From assembly GCF_004361885.1 (NCBI RefSeq), contig NZ_SNWH01000001.1, positions 123,874 through 187,873 of the forward strand: 64,000 nt of DNA, written 5' to 3'. This stretch comes from Halomonas ventosae. Its GTDB lineage: Bacteria > Pseudomonadota > Gammaproteobacteria > Pseudomonadales > Halomonadaceae. The notes below the pieces were generated by a model. It worked only from the letters and a program-made list of their open reading frames with translations. It searched no databases and was not told where the DNA came from. Shown in pieces: positions 50,627 to 59,712 of this stretch (positions within the stretch are counted from its first letter, which is position 1; each line of letters opens with the position of its first letter). Made by a program: the position numbers and the translations under genes.

Positions 50627-51625
50627 ATGTTCAATGACACATCCATCCTGGTCACTGGTGGCACCGGTTCCTTCGCCCACACCTTCATCCCTATGCTATT
50701 GAAACACTATGACCCCAAGCGCGTTATTATCTTTTCCCGCGACGAGATGAAGCAGTGGGAGATGGCCAAGAAGTTCCAGGGCGATACCCGGGTGCGCTTC
50801 TTCATCGGCGACGTGCGCGACCGGGATCGCATCTACCGGGCATTGGATGGCGTTGACTACGTGGTGCATGCCGCGGCCACCAAGATCGTGCCCACCGCCG
50901 AGTACAACCCTTTCGAGTGCGTCAAGACTAACGTGATGGGCGCCATGAACCTGATCGATGCCTGCATCGACAAGGGCGTGAAGAAGGTGGTAGCCCTCTC
51001 CACCGACAAGGCTAGCAGCCCGATCAACCTGTATGGCGCCACCAAGCTTACTTCCGACAAGCTGTTCGTCGCCGGCAACTCCTACGCCGGCGGTCATGAG
51101 ACGCGCTTCGCGGTAGTGCGCTATGGCAATGTCATGGGCTCGCGCGGCTCGGTCATTCCGTTTTTCACGTCGATCCGTGACAGTGGCGTGCTGCCGATCA
51201 CCGATAATCGCATGACCCGCTTCATGATCAGCCTGGAGCAGGGTGTGGAACTGGTCTGGCACGCCTTTGAAGATATGGAAGGTGGCGAGATCTATGTCAA
51301 AAAGATTCCCTCCATGAGGGTCACCGACCTGGCTCGCGTTATCGCTCCGGAAGCTAGGCAGGAGATGGTGGGCATCCGCCCCGGCGAGAAGCTGCACGAG
51401 CAGATGATCGGCGCCGAAGATGCCTACTACACCTACGAGTACCCCGAGCACTACAAGATCCTGCCAGCCATCAACAGCTGGGACAAGGACGCCAACCGCA
51501 TCAAGGATGGCAAGAAGGTGCCCGAGGGCTTCGAGTACGCCAGCGATACCAATCCCGAATGGATGAGTGAAGCTCAGCTCAAGGCATGGCTCGATACGAA
51601 CTGGGACAAGATCGGAGCCATTTGA
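50627..51625 (+). CDS. pseB: UDP-N-acetylglucosamine 4,6-dehydratase (inverting)
   Basis: PseB removes water from UDP-GlcNAc and inverts C5, the first step to pseudaminic acid. The 332 residues carry the NAD motif TGGTGSFAHTF, then HAAATKIVPTAEYNPFECVKTN with family-specific residues, the Asp/Lys pair in LSTDKASSPINLYGATK, and RYGNVMGSRGSVIPFF. It lies 24 bases after the ABC gene, and its stop overlaps pseC by one base. Confidence 0.95.
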   Translation: MFNDTSILVTGGTGSFAHTFIPMLLKHYDPKRVIIFSRDEMKQWEMAKKFQGDTRVRFFIGDVRDRDRIYRALDGVDYVVHAAATKIVPTAEYNPFECVKTNVMGAMNLIDACIDKGVKKVVALSTDKASSPINLYGATKLTSDKLFVAGNSYAGGHETRFAVVRYGNVMGSRGSVIPFFTSIRDSGVLPITDNRMTRFMISLEQGVELVWHAFEDMEGGEIYVKKIPSMRVTDLARVIAPEARQEMVGIRPGEKLHEQMIGAEDAYYTYEYPEHYKILPAINSWDKDANRIKDGKKVPEGFEYASDTNPEWMSEAQLKAWLDTNWDKIGAI

Positions 51626-52794
51626 TGATTCCCTATGGACGCCAGGATATTCAGCAGGCCGATATCGACGCCGTGCTGGCGGTGCTGCAGTCAGACTTCC
51701 TGACCCAAGGCCCAATGGTGCCACGTTTTGAGCAGGCCGTGGCTGACAAGGTGGACGCGCGCCATGCGCTGTCGGTCAACAGCGCCACCTCGGCGCTGCA
51801 TATCGCCTGCCTGGCGCTGAGCCTGGGGGAGGGCGACTGGCTATGGACCTCGCCGATCACCTTTGTCGCCTCCGCCAACTGTGGTCTTTACTGCGGTGCC
51901 AAAGTCGACTTCGTGGACATCGACCCGCGTACCTACAACCTCTGCCCTGAAGCCCTGGCGGCCAAGCTCGAGCGGGCCGAGGCGAAAGGGTGCCTGCCCA
52001 AGGTAGTGGTGGCGGTGCACCTGTGTGGGCAGCCCTGCGACATGCAGGCGATCCACGCCCTTGGCCAGCGCTACGGCTTTCGGATCATCGAGGACGCCTC
52101 CCACGCCATCGGCGGCAAGTACCAGGGTGAAACCATCGGCAGCGGACGCTACAGCGATATCACCGTCTTCAGCTTCCACCCGGTGAAGATCATCACCACC
52201 GCCGAAGGCGGCATGGCGCTGACCAACGACGCCGCCCTGGCGAGCCGTATGAATCTGCTGCGCAGCCACGGCGTGACTCGCGACCCGGCACTGATGCACC
52301 ATGAACCCGATGGTCCGTGGTATTACGAACAGATCGATCTCGGCTTCAACTACCGCATGACCGAGCTGCAGGCGGCCCTGGGGCTCTCGCAGCTGAAGCG
52401 CCTGGAGGACTACGTGGCACGGCGCAACGCCCTGGCCGAGCGCTACGATGCCGCCCTGGCCGAGCTGTCCGTGACCACGCCCTGGCAGCACCCGGATAGT
52501 GACTCCGGCCGCCACCTCTATGTGATCCGCCTGCAACTCGACCAGATCGGCACCACGCATCGCCAGGTCTTCGAGGCGCTGCGCGAGCACGGCATCGGCG
52601 TGAACCTGCACTACATTCCCGTGCACACCCAGCCCTATTATCAGCAACTGGGCTTCCGGCCGGGCGACTTCCCCGAGGCGCAGCGTTACTACGCCGAGGC
52701 CATCAGCCTGCCGCTCTATCCCACCATAACTCCTGTCCAGCAGGATGAAGTTATCGACATTCTGGGACAGCTGCTTAAGCCGGTGAAGAGTTGA
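51625..52794 (+). CDS. pseC: UDP-4-amino-4,6-dideoxy-beta-L-AltNAc transaminase
   Basis: PseC transfers an amino group to the PseB product using pyridoxal phosphate. The ATG at 51625 gives 389 residues (MIPYGRQDIQQADID). The PLP lysine is Lys188 in FSFHPVKIITTAEGG, and the upstream EDASHAIGG segment binds the cofactor. The C-terminus contains [17 protein letters not shown], which recurs in the pseudogene at 53836-54310. An upstream frame from 51586 is only pseB tail. Confidence 0.95.
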   Translation: MIPYGRQDIQQADIDAVLAVLQSDFLTQGPMVPRFEQAVADKVDARHALSVNSATSALHIACLALSLGEGDWLWTSPITFVASANCGLYCGAKVDFVDIDPRTYNLCPEALAAKLERAEAKGCLPKVVVAVHLCGQPCDMQAIHALGQRYGFRIIEDASHAIGGKYQGETIGSGRYSDITVFSFHPVKIITTAEGGMALTNDAALASRMNLLRSHGVTRDPALMHHEPDGPWYYEQIDLGFNYRMTELQAALGLSQLKRLEDYVARRNALAERYDAALAELSVTTPWQHPDSDSGRHLYVIRLQLDQIGTTHRQVFEALREHGIGVNLHYIPVHTQPYYQQLGFRPGDFPEAQRYYAEAISLPLYPTITPVQQDEVIDILGQLLKPVKS

Positions 52795-52795
52795 C

Positions 52796-53839
52796 ATGAA
52801 GCTTCTATCGATTATCGTTCCATTTCATAATTCGGCAAAGAAGTGTGAAAGACTTCTAGAAACGCTAAGTAACTGTGCTGATGATAGCGTAGAGTTGATT
52901 CTTGTAGATGATGGCTCTGGTGATGATACGCTAGACATACTACAGAATTTCAAGCGCAACGCTCACTGTTCGGTAACTATAATTTCGCAGGAGAATAAAG
53001 GCCCTGGGGGTGCCCGCAATGCGGGCTTGGATGTAGCAAAAGGAACCTATCTCTGGCTCGTTGACTCGGACGATAATATTGATCTGGATGCAGCGCTATT
53101 CTTGTTGAAAGAAAATATCATTAAAGATCCGGATTTTATTGATTTTAATATTTTTTCAAGAGGGAGCAGATTTAGCAGCATGGAGCTTCCTTCCGGATTG
53201 TATAGTAGTGGCGAAAGGCTTTTTAAAAATTTTGGTAGAATATTCTCAAAGATATTCCACTCTCGTTTATTTAATAGATGCAATATTCGGTATTCTGAGT
53301 TTTGTATTTATGAAGACAATGCGCTTCTTTTTATTTTGCCACACTTTGTTGATCGGTTTGTTGTCAGCGATATTTGTGCTTATGTTCACCAAGAAGAATA
53401 TTTCTCAGTAACTAGGGGAAAGCAGAGTGATCGCTATTTTGATCGCATGTTGACTGCTTGCTGGGGGTACTCATTCGGTGCCGGAATGTCGCAAAATATT
53501 ACTATAAAAAAAGCAATGGATGACAAGTTTGTTGGGCTTTATCTCGTTAATACTGGTGGACTCTCAAGAGTTCCAATCGTCAAATGGTTGGAGAAGATGA
53601 GAGTCATGAGAAAGTTTAGGGAAGACTCAATCCTTATGGGAGTTGGCGCAAGTACTCGAAGAGTGAAAGAGGTGCTTGAAGAAAGAGGTGTTAGTAAGAA
53701 ATTTAAGTTTGTTTTTGTGATGCTTTACTTGTTTTCTAGATGTATGCCTTCCCAAAGATCATATTTTGAGAAGAAGCGTATGAGTGCTTGGGGGCGACCA
53801 TTTTCACCACCAAATATCGTTCCTGTGAGAATTGAATGA
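52796..53839 (+). CDS. Glycosyltransferase family 2, AT-rich insertion
   Basis: A 347-residue GT-A glycosyltransferase. The nucleotide-sugar fold is visible in [21 protein letters not shown] and [13 protein letters not shown], with a DXD-type [10 protein letters not shown] motif. The C-terminal part is basic and has no known specificity signature. Base composition is far more AT-rich than the flanking pse genes and codon use differs, pointing to recent acquisition. It begins one base after the pseC stop and overlaps the pseF' fragment start, so it sits inside the operon. Confidence 0.9.
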   Translation: MKLLSIIVPFHNSAKKCERLLETLSNCADDSVELILVDDGSGDDTLDILQNFKRNAHCSVTIISQENKGPGGARNAGLDVAKGTYLWLVDSDDNIDLDAALFLLKENIIKDPDFIDFNIFSRGSRFSSMELPSGLYSSGERLFKNFGRIFSKIFHSRLFNRCNIRYSEFCIYEDNALLFILPHFVDRFVVSDICAYVHQEEYFSVTRGKQSDRYFDRMLTACWGYSFGAGMSQNITIKKAMDDKFVGLYLVNTGGLSRVPIVKWLEKMRVMRKFREDSILMGVGASTRRVKEVLEERGVSKKFKFVFVMLYLFSRCMPSQRSYFEKKRMSAWGRPFSPPNIVPVRIE

Positions 53840-54310
53840 TGATTGCCATCATCCCCGCCCGCTGCGGCAGCAAGCGTATTCCGCGCAAGAATATTCGCGA
53901 GTTTGCCGGCAAGCCGATGATCGCCTGGTCGATCGAGGCGGCGCTGGCCAGCGGCTGCTTTTCGCGGGTGATCGTCTCCACCGATAATGACGAGATCGCC
54001 GCCGTTGCCGAGGCCTATAGCGCCGAGGTGCCGTTTCGCCGCCCCGCCCAGCTCGCCGTCGAACCATACCGGCACCATCCCGGTCATCGCTCACGCCATC
54101 GACTGGCTGCGCGAGCACGGCATCGGGGTCAACCTGCACTACATTCCGGTGCATACCCAGCCCTATTATCAGCAACTGGGCTTCCGGCCGGGCGACTTCC
54201 CCGAGGCGAAGCGCTACTACGCCGAGGCGATCAGCCTGCCGCTCTATCCCACCATGACCCCCGCCCAGCAGGATGAGGTTGTCGAGGTGCTGAAAAGGGT
54301 GGTGAACTGA
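53836..54310 (+). pseudogene. Chimeric remnant: 5' pseF joined to 3' pseC
   Basis: The first 270 bases match the start of intact pseF at 55984 ([20 protein letters not shown]), and the last 190 match the 3' end of pseC ([20 protein letters not shown]). They meet at a 12-base sequence shared by both genes, GCTGCGCGAGCA (54106-54117). One extra base near 54057-54064 also shifts the frame inside the pseF part, so no full-length fusion is made. The active-site part of PseC and most of PseF are missing. It is best read as the scar of recombination between two copies of the pse segment. Confidence 0.85.
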
Positions 54311-54744
54311 TGGGATTCAAGCGGCGAACCAGCTTCAATCCAAAGCGTCGGCTGCAGGCTCCCTCTGAGGAGGTACCTGAGCAGTGGCTGCATGCTGGCT
54401 ACGGTGGCAACCCGGAGCACAAGCGTAACCCCGGAGATTTCGGCTTGACGCCACCCGCCAACCCGCGGCCGCACAAGAGCCTGTGTGACGACGCCAGTAT
54501 TACGTCTCGTGAGCAGGCCAAGGCGTTGCTGCTGGCAGGGATCAAGAAAGGGCTGGTCAGCCAGCAGCGCGACCATGCCAAGGAAAGTTGGCCGCAGAAC
54601 ATCTGGGCAGTCACCGCCGATGGCATCGCCCTGGAAGCTCGGCTGGAGAACGCCGAACGTGGCACCTATCATGGTTACCCGATGCCAGAGCAGGACCCGT
54701 TAGCCGACAGGGTACGTGAGGAGTGGAGAAAGCGTGATGAGTGA
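54310..54744 (+). CDS. Small basic protein of a two-gene cassette (unknown, possible toxin-like)
   Basis: A 144-residue protein rich in Lys/Arg at the N-terminus (MGFKRRTSFNPKRRLQ), with a middle helix (SREQAKALLLAGIKKGLVS) and a C-terminal block (WPQNIWAVTADGIALEARL, then GTYHGYPM). The last block is reminiscent of small RNase-type toxins of the colicin D/E5-RelE fold; this is pattern impression, not a match. No signal peptide is seen. It starts at the pseudogene's stop (TGATG) and overlaps the next gene by eight bases, as toxin-antitoxin genes often do. Confidence 0.6.
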   Translation: MGFKRRTSFNPKRRLQAPSEEVPEQWLHAGYGGNPEHKRNPGDFGLTPPANPRPHKSLCDDASITSREQAKALLLAGIKKGLVSQQRDHAKESWPQNIWAVTADGIALEARLENAERGTYHGYPMPEQDPLADRVREEWRKRDE

Positions 54745-55987
54745 CTTCCAGATCAAGATCATGCCCATAGCGGGTGCGGATCGGCAGGCCATCACGATAG
54801 AGGTGAAAGGACAGCCCGTTACCGAGCACTTCGATGAGCAGGAGCAGCTCGGCGCCGCGATCATTGCTGATCCTATGCCGTTGGCCGAGTGGTTTGCGGC
54901 CAACTGGTGGCGTTTGCGCTGGGAGCCGGAAAAGGAAAACCTGACGGCAGAGCAGCAGCTGGATTGGAACCTGAGCCATCGGTTGGCGGCTGCCGCTTCT
55001 GGGTATCAATGGCCAGACCTTCAGCTCTCATCAGATGATGCCGCGATTCGCTGTGTGGCCTGCAAGACGGAAGGGCGCTTTACCACCATTCGCTTTACCC
55101 GACAGCTGGACGAGTGGCTGAATGCTCAGGGTTTTGAGGAGGGAGTGGATGCCTTTATCAACGCTTTGGCTTCCCGTTACCCTGGCTCAAACCTGGCACA
55201 GCTATGGCATGAGCTGCTGGATGAGCGTCACGACCCGGCAGCCATTGACTGGCGTAAGCTTGAGGCCAAGGCGGGCTATGATCCCGATGAAGCCCCGGAA
55301 GCCCTGATCGAGGGGTTGCAGCGCTTCTACGGTGTATTTGGTAAAGACTCTGTGGAAGAGCTGGGCAGTGACAACCGTGGCACCACTGCCCTTGAACACG
55401 CCCAGCGCCTGTATCGTTCACTGCAAGCGTCGCGACACACCATGTCTCCCGACCTCACCGGCTTTGCTCTGCAAGCCGGCACTGCGCTGACCAGGGAGTA
55501 TCAGCCGGTCTGGAAACAGGCCGCCCGTGCTGCCTCCTGGGTCAGGTCTAAACTGGGCATCTCCCCCGAAGAACAGCTGACGAATGGCAGGTTGTTGGAC
55601 TACCTGGGGCTAAGCAAACAAGTTTGGAGCCAGGCATCGAAGGCACAGGTCGACACGGCCGGGTTGAGGAAAGGTGACAATCAAGCCGTGGTGGTCGTTC
55701 ACCAAGGAAGAAACACGGCGAAGCGCTTTTCTCTTGCCCGCCTGCTTGGCGACTATGTGTATACCCAGCAACAGGTAAACAGCCAACTGTTGAGCCTTAC
55801 GCACAGCAGAACCCGCCGGCAGAAATTTCAGCGGGCCTTTGCACAAGAACTCCTCTGCCCTTACGAAGGCCTGCTGGAGGCCCTTGAAACGGCACAGCCA
55901 GGTGAAGAGAGCCTGGAAAAGATTGCCAAGCATTATCAGGTTTCTCCCCTGACGGTTAATTACACTTTAGAGAACCGCCAGCAATGA
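54737..55987 (+). CDS. Large cassette protein with degenerate ImmA/IrrE-like C-terminus
   Basis: A 416-residue protein with no name that I can give with confidence. Residues about 1-85 form an N-terminal domain (EVKGQPVTEHFDEQEQL; PLAEWFAANWWRLRWEP). The C-terminal ~100 residues resemble ImmA/IrrE proteins: TRRQKFQRAFAQELLCP matches their EFLAP region and SLEKIAKHYQVSPLTVNY their final helix-turn-helix-like segment. Where active ImmA has HEXXH, this reads FSLARLLGDYVYT, so the zinc site is missing and protease activity is unlikely. The start at 54737 has GGAG eight bases upstream. Its stop overlaps the pseF start (ATGA). Confidence 0.65.
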   Translation: MSDFQIKIMPIAGADRQAITIEVKGQPVTEHFDEQEQLGAAIIADPMPLAEWFAANWWRLRWEPEKENLTAEQQLDWNLSHRLAAAASGYQWPDLQLSSDDAAIRCVACKTEGRFTTIRFTRQLDEWLNAQGFEEGVDAFINALASRYPGSNLAQLWHELLDERHDPAAIDWRKLEAKAGYDPDEAPEALIEGLQRFYGVFGKDSVEELGSDNRGTTALEHAQRLYRSLQASRHTMSPDLTGFALQAGTALTREYQPVWKQAARAASWVRSKLGISPEEQLTNGRLLDYLGLSKQVWSQASKAQVDTAGLRKGDNQAVVVVHQGRNTAKRFSLARLLGDYVYTQQQVNSQLLSLTHSRTRRQKFQRAFAQELLCPYEGLLEALETAQPGEESLEKIAKHYQVSPLTVNYTLENRQQ

Positions 55988-56691
55988 GCATATGCGTCAT
56001 CCCCGCCCGTGGCGGCAGCAAACGCATTCCGCGCAAGAATATTCGCGAGTTCGCCGGCAAGCCGATGATCGCCTGGTCGATCCAGGCGGCGCTGGCCAGC
56101 GGCTGCTTTTCGCGGGTGATCGTCTCCACCGACGACGACGAGATCGCCGCCTTGGCCGAGGCGCATGGCGCCGAGGTGCCGTTTCGCCGCCCGGCCCAAC
56201 TCGCCGACGACCATACCGTCACCATCCCGGTCATCGCCCACGCCATCGACTGGCTGCGCGAGCAGGGCGAGGCGCCGCGGGCGGTGTGCTGTCTCTACGC
56301 CACGGCGCCGTTCGTGCAGGCGGATGACCTGAAGACAGGGCTCTCTGCGCTTCAGGGCGATGACGTGGATTACGCCTTCTCGGTGACCAGCTACGCCTTT
56401 CCCATCCAGCGCGCCTTGCGCCTGACCCCCGAAGGGCGCGTGGCAATGTTCCAGCCCGAGCACTTCACCACGCGCTCCCAGGATCTCGAAGAGGCGTGGC
56501 ACGATGCCGGCCAGTTCTACTGGGGCCGTGCCGAGGCCTGGCGCGCCGGCACGCCGATCTTCACCGAGCGCGCCGTGCCGGTGAGGCTCCCGCGTCACCG
56601 GGTGCAGGATATCGACACCCCGGAAGACTGGCTGCGCGCCGAGTGGCTGTTCAATGCCTGGCAGGCCCAGCAGCAGGGCGGCTGGGCATGA
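55984..56691 (+). CDS. pseF: Pseudaminic acid cytidylyltransferase
   Basis: PseF activates pseudaminic acid with CTP to CMP-Pse, the donor for transferases. The 235 residues begin with the CMP-sugar synthetase signature [15 protein letters not shown]. Further blocks are [23 protein letters not shown] and the LYATAPFVQADDL region. It overlaps the cassette gene upstream and pseGH downstream by four bases each. A partial second copy is the pseudogene at 53836. Confidence 0.95.
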   Translation: MSICVIPARGGSKRIPRKNIREFAGKPMIAWSIQAALASGCFSRVIVSTDDDEIAALAEAHGAEVPFRRPAQLADDHTVTIPVIAHAIDWLREQGEAPRAVCCLYATAPFVQADDLKTGLSALQGDDVDYAFSVTSYAFPIQRALRLTPEGRVAMFQPEHFTTRSQDLEEAWHDAGQFYWGRAEAWRAGTPIFTERAVPVRLPRHRVQDIDTPEDWLRAEWLFNAWQAQQQGGWA

Positions 56692-58358
56692 GTGAAGCGC
56701 CGATATCCTCCTGCCTCCAGGGGCAGGTGGTCGCCTTCCGCGCCGACGCCTCGCTGGAGATCGGCAGCGGCCACGTCATGCGCTGCCTGACCCTGGCCGA
56801 GGCCCTCAAGGCGCAGGGCGCCGAGTGTCACTTCCTGTGCCGGGAGCATCCGGGGCATCTGTGTGAGCTGATTGCGGCCCGTGGTTTTGCGGTCCATCGT
56901 CTGCCGCTGGATGAAAACGCTGCTGACACTGACGCCGTGAGCACTTCCGAACCTGAGCCTGCCCATGCCCACTGGCTGGGCGCGAGCTGGGTGCAGGATG
57001 CCGCGGCCTGTCAGCCGATCCTGGCCGAGCTGGCTCCCGCCTGGCTGGTGGTGGATCACTATGCCCTGGACCATCGCTGGGAAACGGCGGTGCTCAGTAA
57101 GCTTTCCGGTTCAGCCCCGCGGCTGCTGGTGATCGACGACCTGGCGGATCGGCGCCACGTTGCCGATCTGCTGCTGGACCAGAACCTCGGCCGGCGGGCA
57201 GAGGACTATCGTGGTCGGGTGCCCGAGGCCTGCCAGGTGCTGGCAGGGCCACGCTATGCGTTGCTGCGCCCCGAGTTCCGCGAGTGGCGCGAGGCCAGCT
57301 TGAGCCGGCGTGCCCGCGAGCCTCGGCTACAGCGCCTGCTGATCAACCTCGGCGGCGTGGACAAGGACAACGTCACCGGCCAGGTACTGGACGCCCTGAC
57401 CGCCTGCGACCTGCCGGATGACCTGCAGATCAGCGTGGTGATGGGCGCCTCGGCCCCCTGGCGCAAATCGGTCACCGCTCAGGCTCGCGAGATGCCCTGG
57501 CCCACCGAGGTGGTGGTCAACGTCAGTGATATGGCAAGGCGCATGGCCGAGGCGGATCTTGCCATCGGCGCCGCTGGCAGTACCTCCTGGGAGCGTTGCT
57601 GCCTGGGTTTGCCCACGCTGATGGTGGTGCTGGCCGATAATCAGCGCGAGATCGCTGACGCCCTTGCCGGGAAGGGGGCAGCGCTACCCCTGGATCTGAG
57701 TGAGCTCGAGGCATCGCTGGTGGCTCAGCTGGCCGCGCTGACTGCTCCCGATATGTTATCGACGACGTGCCAGCGGGCCGCGGACTTGGTGGATGGAAAA
57801 GGTGCGACTCGAGTGATGGCAGTGATGCAGGGCGTTGGGCGTCATATCTTAAGGCCCATGCAAGAGCCTGACCTTGAGCGCGTGCTGGCCTGGCGTAACC
57901 ATCCCCAGGTGCGCCGTCACATGTATACCCAGCGGCTGATTACCCTGGATGAGCATCGTGGCTGGTTCGAGCGGGCGAGCCAGGCCCCCCAGCGCCACTT
58001 GCTGATCTATGAGCAGGAGGGCGAGCCTTTGGGCTTCGTCAACCTTAACGTGGTGGACACCACTGCCGGGCGCGCTGAATGGGGCTTTTATCTCGCCCCG
58101 GACGCCCCCCGAGGCAGTGGCCAGGGGTTGGGGCAGTGCATCCTGACCTATGCCTTCACGACCCTCAGGCTGCACAAGCTGTGTGGTGAAGTCCTCGCCG
58201 ACAACACGCGCTCGCAGGGCTTCCACGAGCGCCTCGGCTTTCGCCGCGAAGCGACTCACCGCGATCACTTTCATGACGGCAACACCTATCACGACGTCAT
58301 CGGTTTCGGCCTGCTGGCCGAGGAATGGCGCGACTCACAAGGAGCCGATATCCCATGA
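56688..58358 (+). CDS. pseG: Bifunctional PseG-PseH fusion: UDP-sugar hydrolase and N-acetyltransferase
   Basis: Residues about 14-370 match PseG, which removes UDP from 2,4-diacetamido-trideoxy-altrose: FRADASLEIGSGHVMRCL, VVDHYALDHRWE, INLGGVDKDNVT and AAGSTSWERC are visible. From residue 386 a GNAT acetyltransferase (PseH) follows, starting HILRPMQEPDLERVLAWRN with the acetyl-CoA region RGSGQGLGQCILTY; it would act earlier, acetylating the 4-amino group. Total 556 residues. Fusion explains why no separate pseH is found. The ATG at 56688 overlaps pseF; the long frame upstream is rejected. Confidence 0.93.
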   Translation: MSEAPISSCLQGQVVAFRADASLEIGSGHVMRCLTLAEALKAQGAECHFLCREHPGHLCELIAARGFAVHRLPLDENAADTDAVSTSEPEPAHAHWLGASWVQDAAACQPILAELAPAWLVVDHYALDHRWETAVLSKLSGSAPRLLVIDDLADRRHVADLLLDQNLGRRAEDYRGRVPEACQVLAGPRYALLRPEFREWREASLSRRAREPRLQRLLINLGGVDKDNVTGQVLDALTACDLPDDLQISVVMGASAPWRKSVTAQAREMPWPTEVVVNVSDMARRMAEADLAIGAAGSTSWERCCLGLPTLMVVLADNQREIADALAGKGAALPLDLSELEASLVAQLAALTAPDMLSTTCQRAADLVDGKGATRVMAVMQGVGRHILRPMQEPDLERVLAWRNHPQVRRHMYTQRLITLDEHRGWFERASQAPQRHLLIYEQEGEPLGFVNLNVVDTTAGRAEWGFYLAPDAPRGSGQGLGQCILTYAFTTLRLHKLCGEVLADNTRSQGFHERLGFRREATHRDHFHDGNTYHDVIGFGLLAEEWRDSQGADIP

Positions 58359-59437
58359 CATCGCCCTGGATCGAGATTGACGGCCGCCGCATCGGGGATG
58401 GCCATGCCCCCTACATCATCGCCGAGCTATCGGCCAACCATAATGGCAAGCTCGATACGGCCATGCGCATCATCGAGGAGGCGGCCAAGGCCGGCGCCGA
58501 TGCCGTCAAGCTGCAGACCTACCGCCCCGACACCATCACGCTTGACTGCGACAGCGACGACTTCAAGATCCATGGTGGGCTGTGGGACGGGCGTACTCTT
58601 TATGAGCTCTACGAAGAAGCCCACACACCCTGGGAGTGGCATAAGCCGCTCTTCGAGCATGCCCGCAAGCTGGGTATCACCATCTTCAGCTCACCTTTCG
58701 ACACCACCGCGGTGGACCTGCTCGAAGAGCTCGGCACCCCGGCCTACAAGATCGCCTCCTTCGAAGCGGTCGACCTGCCGCTGATCGAATACGTCGCGCG
58801 CACCGGCAAGCCGATGATCATCTCCACCGGCATGGCCGACGCCGAGGAGATCCAGGAAGCCATCGACGCCGCCCGCGGCGCCGGCTGTGAGCAGCTGGCC
58901 ATCCTCCACTGCGTGAGCGGCTACCCGGCACCGCCTGAAGACTATAACCTGTGCACCATCCCCGACATGATCGAACGCTTCGGCCTGGTTACCGGGCTCT
59001 CCGATCACACCATCGACAACACTACCGCCATCACCAGCGTCGCGCTGGGCGCCAGCCTGATCGAGAAACACTTCACCCTCGACCGTAACGGCAGCGGCCC
59101 CGACGACAGCTTCTCCCTGGAGCCTGCAGATCTCACCGCCCTATGCCGCGATGCCAAGACTGCCTGGCAGGCATTGGGCCAGGTCGACTATGGTCGCAAG
59201 TCCAGCGAACAGGGTAACGTGCAGTTTCGGCGTTCGCTCTACTTCGTAAAGGACCTGAAGGCAGGGGACGTGATTACCGAGGATGCGGTGAGGAGTGTAA
59301 GGCCGGGGTATGGGTTGGCGCCAAAGTATATGAGCGACGTGTTGGGCCGCAATGTGAATCAGGACGTGTCCGCAATGACGCCCGTCACAGAAGTTTCCGT
59401 AGCCTTGAATAGTGATCGGTCTCAACGTGCTATCTGA
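58355..59437 (+). CDS. pseI: Pseudaminic acid synthase
   Basis: PseI condenses the PseG product with phosphoenolpyruvate to make pseudaminic acid. The 360 residues comprise a NeuB-type TIM barrel (AELSANHNGKLDTAM, DAVKLQTYRPDTITLD, GLSDHTIDNTTAITSVALG, LIEKHFTLDR) and a C-terminal SAF antifreeze-like domain (RRSLYFVKDLKAGDVIT). ATG at 58355 overlaps the pseGH stop; AAGGAG lies about 11 bases upstream. Confidence 0.95.
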   Translation: MTSPWIEIDGRRIGDGHAPYIIAELSANHNGKLDTAMRIIEEAAKAGADAVKLQTYRPDTITLDCDSDDFKIHGGLWDGRTLYELYEEAHTPWEWHKPLFEHARKLGITIFSSPFDTTAVDLLEELGTPAYKIASFEAVDLPLIEYVARTGKPMIISTGMADAEEIQEAIDAARGAGCEQLAILHCVSGYPAPPEDYNLCTIPDMIERFGLVTGLSDHTIDNTTAITSVALGASLIEKHFTLDRNGSGPDDSFSLEPADLTALCRDAKTAWQALGQVDYGRKSSEQGNVQFRRSLYFVKDLKAGDVITEDAVRSVRPGYGLAPKYMSDVLGRNVNQDVSAMTPVTEVSVALNSDRSQRAI

Positions 59438-59712
59438 TACCGTGAACACAAAAACGTGTTCTGTGAAAACCTCATTCCAGGACTGGCTGATGGAGCAGGT
59501 GCTGGTGGCGGAAAAGTGGCAACCTATCACGTGCTCTATGTCATGCAGAACGATTCCAGGAAAGACTGGGTATATTACAGTCAGTTGGCCGAATGCTCAT
59601 GCCGCTAGATTTGTATCTATTTCAATTTTATTTCAATGGTTAGGAGGTTTTTTAGACGTCGGGGCCATGGATTCAGGAAGTCGTTTATCAATCTGAGGTC
59701 GTTAGATAAGAG
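59438..59712. other. Gap after pseI with a stop-codon-interrupted frame
   Basis: Past the pseI stop the same frame stays open for about 55 codons (ENLIPGLADGAGAGG..., then KVATYHVLYVMQND) to a TAG near 59610. It has no start codon and no recognised family, so it may be a remnant of a longer gene or chance. The rest is AT-rich and probably holds the ribosome binding region of the next gene. Confidence 0.4.

Noticed and set aside
56496..56687. Longer PseG N-terminus
   Set aside because: The added residues are an out-of-frame reading of pseF; the ATG at 56688 overlaps the pseF stop and starts the conserved domain.
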